64,000 bases of DNA from CAYJBH01 sp964370825. Its GTDB lineage: Bacteria > Bacillota > Clostridia > Oscillospirales > Ruminococcaceae. The translations under genes and the position numbers were made by a program. The number at the start of each line of letters is the position of its first letter. Within the stretch, counting starts at the first letter, position 1. Shown one piece after another: positions 44,164 to 52,003 of the stretch. The stretch is from the NCBI GenBank assembly GCA_964370825.1, contig CAYJKY010000015.1, positions 4,578 to 68,577 on the forward strand, written 5' to 3'. Under the pieces are notes generated by a model. The model was not told where the DNA came from. It made no database searches and saw only the letters and a program-made list of their open reading frames with translations.

Positions 44164-45036
44164 ATGAAAACTGTAATTTATATCGATATGCTTATTATCC
44201 AAGGGGTCTTAATCAACTATACCCTTCTTTTGTGTAGTGCAAGATTTGCAGGCATTAATGTAAATCGATGGCGAATTCTTGCATCGGCAATTTTAGGTGG
44301 GCTTGCTTCTTGTTTTATTCTGCTCCCTACCCCTTCAATACTTATTCAGCTAATGATAAAGTTCTCGGTAACAATGTTGCTATTGTTTGTAGCCTTTAAA
44401 ACATCTTTAAAAGGTTATATAAAAGGCTTTGCATGGTATCTGCTGTTTAACTGTTTTTTAGCAGGTTTGATTTTAATCTTCTATTTTACCGGAGGCAGTG
44501 GCATTGTCATTAAAAATATGCAGCTATATTTTGACATCTCGGCTGTATTTCTTGTTGTGGCGACACTCGTATTATACATCTGTGCATCGGCAATCAGACT
44601 GGCTTACGTTACGCCGGAACAAAAGCCGGAACTAATAGAAATGTCATACGGTGAAGACACTTTCAAGATAAAGGCATGTTATGACAGTGGATTTATTGCA
44701 AAGGATATACTTAACAATGCTCCATTGATAATACTCGATTACAAAAACTGCAGACAACACCTTCCCGATGTTATCGTGAGGGCAGTAGAGGATTATTCAG
44801 ATAAAGGATTACTTAAACCCGGTGCTTCGATACTTCCTATTAACAGCATAGGTGGAGCTGAACTGACTGTTACATTTTATCCGTTAACAATAAAGATGTC
44901 AGAAAAGACGATCTCAGGCGTAAAACTTTGCATTTCTAAGAAAAATATAGATATAAACGGTGTGAACTGCTTAATGTCAAAAGAATTTACGGAGGTTTTA
45001 AACAATGCTAAAAAAGATAAAATCCACAGTCTATAA
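44164..45036 (+). CDS. spoIIGA: Sigma-E processing peptidase SpoIIGA
   Basis: A 290-residue membrane aspartyl protease that cleaves the pro-sequence of SigE after septation. Five membrane helices fill residues 1-150, starting with VIYIDMLIIQGVLINYTLLL. The cytoplasmic protease domain has the DSG active-site motif in ACYDSGFIA (Asp174). The start fits the family N-terminus, yet no ribosome binding site is visible in the preceding 30 nt. It overlaps sigE by 32 nt, as expected for the spoIIG operon. Confidence 0.94.
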   Translation: MKTVIYIDMLIIQGVLINYTLLLCSARFAGINVNRWRILASAILGGLASCFILLPTPSILIQLMIKFSVTMLLLFVAFKTSLKGYIKGFAWYLLFNCFLAGLILIFYFTGGSGIVIKNMQLYFDISAVFLVVATLVLYICASAIRLAYVTPEQKPELIEMSYGEDTFKIKACYDSGFIAKDILNNAPLIILDYKNCRQHLPDVIVRAVEDYSDKGLLKPGASILPINSIGGAELTVTFYPLTIKMSEKTISGVKLCISKKNIDINGVNCLMSKEFTEVLNNAKKDKIHSL

Positions 45037-45724
45037 ACTTATAATGAATGTCATTTCTCAATTTCATACAGAACAGTATATTTATTATATTAACGGACCT
45101 GAACGACTCCTCCCACCACTTACTGCAGAGGAGGAAAGAGTAGTTTTTGCAGGTCTTAAAAACGGCGAAAAGATAAGTCGTGAGATGCTTATAGTTCATA
45201 ACCTTAGGTTGGTGGTTTATATCGCTAAGAAATTTGATCAATCCATTCCAAATATGGAAGATCTAATTTCGATAGGAACCATAGGGCTTATTAAGGCGGT
45301 CGGAAGCTTTAACCCGGATAAAAACATTAAGTTTGCAACCTATGCTACCCGTTGTATAGAAAATGAAATATTGATGCATCTTAGAAAAACAGGACAGCAT
45401 CGTCAGGAAACATCAATTGATGAGGCACTCAATGTTGATGCAGACGGAAATGAGCTATTGCTTTCCGACGTGCTTGTGACTGAACAGGATATTGTTGGTA
45501 AGCAGTTAGAAAACGCAGACGAAAAAAACACTCTGCTTCTTGCAGTAAAAAGACTGCCGGATAAGGAACGTGTAATAATTGAGATGAGATTTGGACTTTT
45601 TGGCAACGAGGAGCGCACTCAAAAAGAGGTTGCCGACACACTCGGAATTAGCCAAAGTTATATATCACGTCTTGAGAAAAAAATAATACGTCATCTGCGT
45701 GATGAACTTGAACAACTTGCTTGA
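45005..45724 (+). CDS. sigE: RNA polymerase sporulation sigma factor SigE (pro-SigE)
   Basis: A 239-residue sigma-70-type factor controlling early mother-cell genes. The N-terminal pro-sequence (KSTVYKLIMNVISQF) is followed by YYINGPERLLPPLTAEEE, near the usual SpoIIGA cleavage site. Region 2 has NLRLVVYIAKKFDQ, EDLISIGTIGLIKAV and CIENEILMHLR. Region 4 has TQKEVADTLGISQSYISRLE. A GGAGG site precedes the ATG. Unlike most spore formers, sigG does not follow. Confidence 0.96.
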   Translation: MLKKIKSTVYKLIMNVISQFHTEQYIYYINGPERLLPPLTAEEERVVFAGLKNGEKISREMLIVHNLRLVVYIAKKFDQSIPNMEDLISIGTIGLIKAVGSFNPDKNIKFATYATRCIENEILMHLRKTGQHRQETSIDEALNVDADGNELLLSDVLVTEQDIVGKQLENADEKNTLLLAVKRLPDKERVIIEMRFGLFGNEERTQKEVADTLGISQSYISRLEKKIIRHLRDELEQLA

Positions 45725-45845
45725 CTTTTTTCCTCACAAAGTGTACAATATGAATATAGATTAACAGCAAGGTTTAGGAAAGGAAGGCATAGTTCGAAAA
45801 GCATATTAAATGATAAGAATTTGCTTTTTGTACTTATTTACTAAT

Positions 45846-46142
45846 ATGAGTGATGAATATACAGCGGATATAGTTACCCTACAGGACGAAGATGGTAACG
45901 AGTTTGATTTTGAGATTATAGACCAACTTGAGTATGACTCAAATGAATATGTTGCCCTTGTGCCATGTGAAGATGAGGAAGATATTTCGGATGATGAAGT
46001 TCCCTTTATTATTATGAGAACCGCATACGATGAGGGTGAAGAATTTCTCGATATTGTAGACAACGAGGATGAGCTTTCGACCGTAATAGCCATGTTTGAG
46101 GAAAGACTCTCCGAAGATTATGAAATTGATTCCGAGGAGTAA
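45846..46142 (+). CDS. DUF1292 family acidic protein
   Basis: About 98 residues from the ATG at 45846, which matches the usual family start (MSDEYTADIVTLQDEDG). An ATG at 45810 would add 12 residues. Very acidic, with FDFEIIDQLEYDSNEYVAL and EDEVPF-like (DDEVPFIIMR) core elements, and a tail rich in Glu. Function is unknown; the family is widespread in Firmicutes. Its stop is only about 12 nt before the predicted 6S RNA. Confidence 0.88.
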   Translation: MSDEYTADIVTLQDEDGNEFDFEIIDQLEYDSNEYVALVPCEDEEDISDDEVPFIIMRTAYDEGEEFLDIVDNEDELSTVIAMFEERLSEDYEIDSEE

Positions 46143-46153
46143 CCATTAATTTT

Positions 46154-46340
46154 AAACTGCTGTGTTCGATTGGATGCATCGTTTATAATCCTACAAGTTC
46201 ACAAAAGGGGGCTTTGGTCAGTACGTAGGTTTGCAGACCTCCCGCTACGGCGGAAGAAGGGAGCGCGAAGCGTATCGCCGGGCATACCCACCCTGCTTAA
46301 CGCGGGTTGTAACTATCGGTGTAGACGGCATGGCGGTTTA
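46154..46340 (+). ncRNA. ssrS: Probable 6S RNA
   Basis: A GC-richer stretch without ORFs between two genes. Its ends pair (AAACTGC at 46154-46160 with GCGGTTT at 46334-46340). Inside are TGTTCG near the 5' end, a CCGCTACGGCGG hairpin embedded in a longer stem near the middle, and a 3' part with ACCCACC, a short stem ending in GGGTTGTAA, then GACGGCAT. This 3' order resembles E. coli 6S RNA (CACC, small stem, GGGTT, GGCGGCAT). Length about 187 nt fits. 6S RNA mimics an open promoter and binds housekeeping RNA polymerase. Recognised by eye; a covariance search would decide. Confidence 0.7.
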
Positions 46341-46357
46341 TTGTTTAAAAACTTTTT

Positions 46358-46404
46358 CTCGTGTAATAATATAGTAAAGTATATTATTACACGAGGATTT
46401 TTTT
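46358..46404 (+). terminator. Perfect 16-bp hairpin with T7 tract that contains the next gene's ribosome binding site
   Basis: Arms 46358-46373 and 46380-46395 pair without mismatch around a 6-nt loop, followed by GA and seven T directly before the ATG at 46405. The GAGG in the 3' arm (46393-46396) is the only ribosome binding site for that gene. It looks like the terminator of the 6S RNA transcript. Confidence 0.8.
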
Positions 46405-46956
46405 ATGAAACTTCATGTAGGTGAAAAAATACCTAACTTCAGCTACGACACACCTGTGAGCAGTGATAATGAGCTGTATAAAACAATGGGAAATAAACCA
46501 ACAACAATGATTTTTTTTAGGGACTCAAGTTGCCTGTTTACTGCTTATTACATTGAAAAACTTTACAGGAATTATAGGTTGTTCAGCGAAGGAAACCGCA
46601 CATTAATTTGTGTTGTACAGGGTTCTCCCGATGATTTCAAAAGCTATAAAAAGCTAAATTTTCCACTAATTTGCGATGCTAAGTCGGTTCTTTACACTGC
46701 TTTTGATCTTCCAAAGGTCACCTTCCCTCTATCCTTACTATCTGTTGAGGCATTGAGAATTATTGAGCAGGCAAAAAAACACAATATCCCGTATGAGGTA
46801 TCTCTTAAAAGAAATCTTCAACTGCCGGTCACCTTTTTAACCGAATCAGATAAAACTATAGAGTATATCCATCGTTCCCAAAGTATAACCGATATACCCG
46901 AGATGCTAACCCTTTTGGGTGGTAATGTTAAGAAAACGACATGGACAAGATATTAG
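46405..46956 (+). CDS. Redoxin (AhpC/TSA-like thioredoxin-fold) protein
   Basis: A 183-residue thioredoxin-fold protein beginning VGEKIPNFSYDTP, the usual opening of peroxiredoxin-like proteins. The active-site position is IFFRDSSCLFTAYYIEKLY with a single Cys43; no CxxC is present, so it may act as a one-cysteine peroxidase or may be a degenerate redoxin. A cis-Pro-like LPVTFLTESDKTIEYIHRS ends the fold. It lies just ahead of NADH oxidase, fitting an oxygen/peroxide defence role. Its ribosome binding site is inside a terminator-like hairpin. Confidence 0.82.
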   Translation: MKLHVGEKIPNFSYDTPVSSDNELYKTMGNKPTTMIFFRDSSCLFTAYYIEKLYRNYRLFSEGNRTLICVVQGSPDDFKSYKKLNFPLICDAKSVLYTAFDLPKVTFPLSLLSVEALRIIEQAKKHNIPYEVSLKRNLQLPVTFLTESDKTIEYIHRSQSITDIPEMLTLLGGNVKKTTWTRY

Positions 46957-46969
46957 TTTGTTTTAACCC

Positions 46970-46998
46970 TTGACATACGACAAAAAATAAGTTATATT
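46970..46998 (+). promoter_or_regulatory. SigA promoter of nox
   Basis: A perfect TTGACA and TATATT are separated by 17 nt, about 45 nt before the nox ATG. Confidence 0.75.
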
Positions 46999-47000
46999 AG

Positions 47001-47024
47001 TAATAATAATTTTTATTATTATTA
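47001..47024 (+). repeat. A/T-only inverted repeat at the nox transcription start
   Basis: TAATAATAAT (47001-47010) and ATTATTATTA (47015-47024) form a 10-bp stem around a short T loop, overlapping the expected start of transcription. It may be an operator or a 5' stabilising stem. Confidence 0.45.
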
Positions 47025-47043
47025 TATTATAGAAAGGATTTAT

Positions 47044-48381
47044 ATGAGTAGAATAGTTGTAATAGGAGCAAATCATGCCGGTGTTGCGGCAATCAATACA
47101 ATACTCGATAACTATAAGGGAAACGAGGTAATTGTATTTGACCGTAACAGCAATATAAGTTTTTTAGGGTGCGGAATGGCACTCTGGATAGGAAATCAAA
47201 TTGACGGAGCAGAAGGTTTATTTTACTCCGACAAGGATCGGTTAGAAAAAAAGGGTGCTAAGGTTTATATGCAAACCGAGGTTACCGAAATCGACTATGA
47301 TAATAAGGTTGTTCACGCCGTTGATAAGAGTGGTAATAATTATGAACAGCCATATGACAAGTTAATACTTGCAACGGGTTCACTTCCGATTATACCGAAT
47401 ATTGAAGGCTCAGACCTTGAAAATGTTCAGCAGGTGAAGCTATATCAAAACGCAGCCGAGGTTATCGAAAAGCTAAACACACAACAAGATATTAAGAATA
47501 TTGTTGTTGTTGGGGCAGGATATATCGGAGTAGAACTTGCCGAAGCGTTTAAACGACACAATAAAAATGTAGTGCTTATCGACGTTGCCGACTCATGCCT
47601 TGCAAACTATTATGATACTGATTTTACCGACATGATGCGTGACCGACTTGTAAAAAATGGAGTTACAGTAGCCTTTAATCAATCGGTCAAAAAACTCAAG
47701 GGTGATGTCAAGGTGGAGTCTGTAGTAACCGATTCCGGCGAATATAAGGCCGAAATGGTGATTATGGCCATAGGCTTTAAACCAAACAATGCACTTGGAA
47801 AAGATAGTCTCGACCTGTTCCGCAACGGTGCATATATGGTTTCAAAAAATCAGGAGACAAGCATTAAAGATGTATTTGCTGTAGGCGATTGTGCCGTTGT
47901 ATATGATAACTCTATTAATGATATTAACTATATTGCACTTGCAACCAATGCCGTTCGATCCGGCGTTATTGCAGGACATAACGTTTGTGGTACACCACTT
48001 GAGACAATCGGAGTTCAGGGCTCAAACGGTATATGTATATGGGATTTAAAAATGGTGTCTACCGGTCTCACCCTCTGTAAAGCGTTAAAGAGCGGTTATG
48101 ATGCCGTCGCCACCGACTTTGAAGATCTTCAAAAGCCTGCATTTATTAAGGATGAAAATGCAAAGGTAAGAATTCGTATTGTGTACGACAAAACAACAAG
48201 AATTGTTCTCGGTGCACAGATAGCATCAGACTATGATATTTCAATGGCAATTCACATGTTTTCACTTGCAGTACAAGAAAAGGTTACAATAGATAGGATG
48301 AAGCTTCTTGATGTCTTCTTCCTCCCCCACTTTAACCAGCCATATAACTATATTACCATGGCAGCTTTAACCGCAGAATAA
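47044..48381 (+). CDS. nox: NADH oxidase / CoA-disulfide reductase family flavoprotein
   Basis: A 445-residue FAD-dependent pyridine-nucleotide-disulfide oxidoreductase. The FAD motif is VVIGANHAGVAA, with the single redox cysteine in FLGCGMALW (Cys43). The NADH-binding motif is VVVGAGYIGVELAEA, and DVFAVGDCAVVYD contacts FAD. The closest match by eye is the water-forming NADH oxidase that removes oxygen and regenerates NAD in anaerobes; CoA-disulfide reductase is the alternative. It has its own strong promoter and aaagga ribosome binding site. Confidence 0.93.
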   Translation: MSRIVVIGANHAGVAAINTILDNYKGNEVIVFDRNSNISFLGCGMALWIGNQIDGAEGLFYSDKDRLEKKGAKVYMQTEVTEIDYDNKVVHAVDKSGNNYEQPYDKLILATGSLPIIPNIEGSDLENVQQVKLYQNAAEVIEKLNTQQDIKNIVVVGAGYIGVELAEAFKRHNKNVVLIDVADSCLANYYDTDFTDMMRDRLVKNGVTVAFNQSVKKLKGDVKVESVVTDSGEYKAEMVIMAIGFKPNNALGKDSLDLFRNGAYMVSKNQETSIKDVFAVGDCAVVYDNSINDINYIALATNAVRSGVIAGHNVCGTPLETIGVQGSNGICIWDLKMVSTGLTLCKALKSGYDAVATDFEDLQKPAFIKDENAKVRIRIVYDKTTRIVLGAQIASDYDISMAIHMFSLAVQEKVTIDRMKLLDVFFLPHFNQPYNYITMAALTAE

Positions 48382-48398
48382 TGTATATCAGGTGGATG

Positions 48399-49379
48399 TT
48401 ATTTCCAACCGAAATATCTCCTGACCCTATAATCAATATAAACAAATACACCACAAATCATGCTCCATTCATTTTTAATGTAATGGGGCAGATTTTTTAT
48501 CCTGAATGGATATTTCCTAACCTTTTTAAACATGCCAAATGACTCAAAGGTGCCTTTTATAAAAGGCTTTCCATATCCTCGTATGCAAAAAAACAACACC
48601 TTGATAAGGTAACCTATCAGCAAAAACGGTAGATTTACAATTAATAACAATAACGGGAGATTTTTATATGGTAATAAAATATTGTTTCGTCCGCTTTGTA
48701 TGGATTTGAAATCGTTATACTTGCTTCCTGTGGTTGCACTGCAGATATGTTTGCATTTTGCAGTTGGACAAAAAACATTTTTATAGCCGGCATTTCTTGC
48801 ACGCCAACCAATATCTACATCTTCAAGATATGCAAAAAAGTTTTCATCAAATAAACCGATTTCATTTAAAATAGATCGTCTGTAAAGAACTGCACCACCA
48901 CAAGCTGTAAACACCTCACAGGGCTTGCTGTATCGCTGTGCATAAAGTCCGTCACCGCGCTTGCATGCCCAGCCGAATATGTTGACATAATCGCCTGCGT
49001 CATCACAAAGGGAACTATCCTTAAACTGCAACATTAAGGTGGCTACCGAAAATATATTTTCGTCTACATCCATAGCTTTTACAAGCTCAGATAGCCAGTC
49101 TTTGTCGGCAAAGGCATCGTTGTTAAAAAGTGCGACATACTCCCCTTCAGTACTACATATTCCGAGGTTGACAGCGGCAGAAAATCCGGTGTTTCGGTCA
49201 AGGTATATTCCCCTGACCGGCTCACCGGTAAAGCTCTCGATAATCTCTCTGCTACCATCGGTACTTCCGTTATCGACAACAACAACCTCGATATCTTTAT
49301 AACTACCGTCCAGTACCGACCGTATACAGTCGTAAAGCCATTTTTCTCCGTTAATATTTGGAATTACTACTGCTATCAT
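48399..49379 (-). CDS. Family 2 glycosyltransferase
   Basis: About 326 residues from the ATG at 49379 (start MIAVVIPNINGEKWLYDC), which overlaps the stop of the upstream gene by 1 nt. The longer frame to 49490 reads through that gene and is not used. GT-A features are VVVVDNGSTDGSREI, YVALFNNDAFADKDWL (DxD-like), and AYLEDVDIGWRARNAGY. A C-terminal membrane-associated segment (PLLLLIVNLPFLLIGYLI) suggests work at the membrane face, as in rhamnosyl transfer to wall polysaccharide. Acceptor unknown. Confidence 0.92.
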   Translation of the reverse strand: MIAVVIPNINGEKWLYDCIRSVLDGSYKDIEVVVVDNGSTDGSREIIESFTGEPVRGIYLDRNTGFSAAVNLGICSTEGEYVALFNNDAFADKDWLSELVKAMDVDENIFSVATLMLQFKDSSLCDDAGDYVNIFGWACKRGDGLYAQRYSKPCEVFTACGGAVLYRRSILNEIGLFDENFFAYLEDVDIGWRARNAGYKNVFCPTAKCKHICSATTGSKYNDFKSIQSGRNNILLPYKNLPLLLLIVNLPFLLIGYLIKVLFFCIRGYGKPFIKGTFESFGMFKKVRKYPFRIKNLPHYIKNEWSMICGVFVYIDYRVRRYFGWK

Positions 49380-50011
49380 CAGTAGGTAAAAAACATTGAA
49401 GGGGTGGCAAAGTAATTTCCGTAGGTGAGTAAAGATACTATGGCAATAACCAGGCTGACAATTGCAATTGCAATAATAATTCCCGCCCATATTAAAGCGG
49501 CTCTCGAAAAGTTACGACGACTTAAATTGATTTTTTCTGAAAAGCTCCATATTAACAACATTATTAGATTAACAAAGGGAATCGCCATTACCAACATCAT
49601 CCAAAAATATGTAGAAGTTTTTACCGGGGCATCATGACGACTGTCATTAAGTTTTGATGCCTCATTATGTGAATAGTGTGCCGACTCAACAGCGGGCATT
49701 TCTACCCTATCCTTTACAAAATCATCAGCAGACACAGATACAGAAGGAGGTTTAGGTTCAAGGGTAATCACAATATTCTCATCGCTAACTGTCGGAGCAT
49801 CATCTTCAACCTGCTTTTCAGCCTCATAGATAATCGTTTCGGTCTTAGGTGCATCGGCAGTTTGTGCTTCAACCTCTAAGGTTGTATCTACAACTGTAAA
49901 TTCCTCAACTTTTTCCTCGACAGGTTTTTGCTCCGGAATATTAGCCGCCCCACAGTATCCACAAAAAGCAGCGTTTTCCGGTATTTCTTTACTGCATTTA
50001 TTGCATGTCAT
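49379..50011 (-). CDS. Zinc-ribbon protein with C-terminal membrane helices
   Basis: A 210-residue protein starting with a zinc ribbon (CNKCSKEIPENAAFCGYCG), then an acidic, Pro/Thr-rich linker of about 100 residues. Two membrane helices (TYFWMMLVMAIPFVNLIMLL and AALIWAGIIIAIAIVSLVIA) end it. Such proteins are common in Clostridia without known function. Translational overlap with the glycosyltransferase gene (TGATG) suggests the two are made together. Confidence 0.85.
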   Translation of the reverse strand: MTCNKCSKEIPENAAFCGYCGAANIPEQKPVEEKVEEFTVVDTTLEVEAQTADAPKTETIIYEAEKQVEDDAPTVSDENIVITLEPKPPSVSVSADDFVKDRVEMPAVESAHYSHNEASKLNDSRHDAPVKTSTYFWMMLVMAIPFVNLIMLLIWSFSEKINLSRRNFSRAALIWAGIIIAIAIVSLVIAIVSLLTYGNYFATPSMFFTY

Positions 50012-50131
50012 TTTTTAATTCCTTTCACATAATTAAATATGTTGCTATTTTAACATATAAAAGGAACAAATGCAAATCATGCGACGGTATTTCACCTAAT
50101 TTTCATTAAAGTTACAGCATCTATTCCTTTT

Positions 50132-52003
50132 CTACATTTTGAACTCTATCATTGTATTGACGCCCTTAACATCACCTATCATTACCTTGTGTTTTTCTTC
50201 AATATTGAAAATATCAAGATTATGACCTACCGAAAGATTGATTATCTCGGATATTCTATTTGCAATACTTTCACGAATCTCCATCAACTCCTGTTCGGAT
50301 AATTTTTGATCGACCACACATTCCATATCTATGGTAATATTTCCTCTATCATAGCCTACCTCGGCAGCAATCTCATTAAGGCCTGCTACTGCCTCCTTTC
50401 CCTCGTAGTCGTACACAACAGCAACTCGTTCTCTATCCCCCTGTAATGCAGATATTAACTCCAGCTGTTCTCTGTCAACAATAAGATTTTGTTCTCCATC
50501 CTTATAGAACACTGCTGATGTTGCAACAGCACCTTTGTATTCGAACACATCAATGACCGGAATATGTCCATCCATTTTCCCCTCATCATTAATTTTCAGT
50601 TTAAATAACTGCATGGACGGAAATCGATTACTCTCGCTCTGTCTTAGTACCGAGTCGGTAGCATCAAGCAGCTTCCCCTCCTTTTCCTTCATAATACCTT
50701 CGTCGTATTCAGTCAGATATATAAAGGCATTTCCATCGGTCATCTTTGTTTCGTAGAGTTGTGGTATTAGCTCGTCTACTCCTCCATCAACAAAGCCTTT
50801 TCCAAGGATGATAAGTTCGCTCTGTCCCATATACAGCTCGCCATTAACCTCCTTTGACACGTCATATAATGCAGATGAAAATGTTTCACCCTCTCCGGAT
50901 ATCAATGAAACCGATGGGCCGTTTTCTTCGTATTCGGTACAGATTAATAGCGAAACCTTATACTCATCAACCTTATCCACAAAGGTCATTGTTACTGCGG
51001 CACGCTCCTGTAGTTCGGTACCTCCACAGCCAACCATAAAAAATAATGGCAGTATCACAGCAAGTTTAACAAGCCGCTTATAAGGAACGAGAAACAACAC
51101 CGTTACCGCTATCGAGAGAATTCCTACAGTAGTTGCAAGCAGGGTTGTTGAGATGAGGTTAAACACTATTGCAACCACAGCAGACACGACAATTGCAATG
51201 TAATATCTTTTCTGGTTTAAAAGATATGCCATCGAATTACTTAATGCCGAAATCTTCATACAGCTACCCAAAAACAGAAATGCACTTAAAATAATGTCAA
51301 GTCTTCTGAAGATCGACAGCTCTCCCACAATTGCAAGTGCATTTATCGAGACAGCAAAATTGTCAAGATTATTCCCAAACACTGCCTCTGCGAGTAGGCT
51401 GAAGACTGCAACAATAACAAAGACAGCTATCAATACAACACCGGTTTTAGTAGGTTTTAGTTCGCCATCGTTTATGATTGAAAATGCCGGCACTATAATT
51501 GCAACCGAGAGGATTTCCTCTAAGCGTATGATTGATGTTGGATTAAACTCTTTATCTATATTAGAAATATCAAGTTCGGGAATGTTAAAAAGTGCTATTA
51601 ACAATAAAATCGAACATAATAAAAATGATATAAATAAACCGGATGTCTTAACGGCGTTACTGTTAAGAAGTCCCGAATAAAATGCGACACCAAACATAAT
51701 AATTGTAAGCGGTACAAACTCCGTCCGCTCCTGACTTGTCAGATTATAATAGCTGAAGGCATCGAAAACTGTTAATATCAGCCCCATACATATCGTGACT
51801 GCAACCGCCGTGCTCTTAAATGTATTTAACCGTTCTTTACCGCGATAACTCAAAGGTAGCAACAACAGAAAGCCTATTAAAAGAGATATCGCTGATGTAG
51901 CTATAATCTCTGTAGCGGTGCGAGAAAATGTTTCACGAGAAAGCTGGGTAGACAAAATCACAACAAAAAGTAAACCGTAATACCCACTGTTAACCTTAGT
52001 CAT
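50132..52003 (-). CDS. Fused spore germination protein: GerB-type permease plus GerC-type lipoprotein domain
   Basis: One 623-codon frame. Residues 1-312 are a GerAB-like permease with about ten membrane helices (compared with roughly 365 residues usually). Helix 311-325 ends in FFMVGC with Cys326, a lipobox typical of GerAC precursors. Residues 327-623 match the Ger(x)C domain: GQSELIILGKGFVDGG, LLDATDSVLRQSESN, and the late IANRISEIINLS. No ribosome binding site or ATG suggests a separate gerC start. It overlaps gerA by 4 nt. If signal peptidase II cleaves at Cys326, the two parts would separate after synthesis. Confidence 0.9.
   Translation of the reverse strand: MTKVNSGYYGLLFVVILSTQLSRETFSRTATEIIATSAISLLIGFLLLLPLSYRGKERLNTFKSTAVAVTICMGLILTVFDAFSYYNLTSQERTEFVPLTIIMFGVAFYSGLLNSNAVKTSGLFISFLLCSILLLIALFNIPELDISNIDKEFNPTSIIRLEEILSVAIIVPAFSIINDGELKPTKTGVVLIAVFVIVAVFSLLAEAVFGNNLDNFAVSINALAIVGELSIFRRLDIILSAFLFLGSCMKISALSNSMAYLLNQKRYYIAIVVSAVVAIVFNLISTTLLATTVGILSIAVTVLFLVPYKRLVKLAVILPLFFMVGCGGTELQERAAVTMTFVDKVDEYKVSLLICTEYEENGPSVSLISGEGETFSSALYDVSKEVNGELYMGQSELIILGKGFVDGGVDELIPQLYETKMTDGNAFIYLTEYDEGIMKEKEGKLLDATDSVLRQSESNRFPSMQLFKLKINDEGKMDGHIPVIDVFEYKGAVATSAVFYKDGEQNLIVDREQLELISALQGDRERVAVVYDYEGKEAVAGLNEIAAEVGYDRGNITIDMECVVDQKLSEQELMEIRESIANRISEIINLSVGHNLDIFNIEEKHKVMIGDVKGVNTMIEFKM

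Noticed and set aside
46170..46424. 84-codon plus-strand ORF over the 6S RNA region
   Set aside because: It runs through the paired ends of the RNA and the terminator hairpin, has no ribosome binding site, and its translation resembles no protein.
49379..49490. Longer 5' extension of the glycosyltransferase gene
   Set aside because: It lies out of frame inside the zinc-ribbon protein gene; the ATG at 49379 starts exactly at the GT-A fold.
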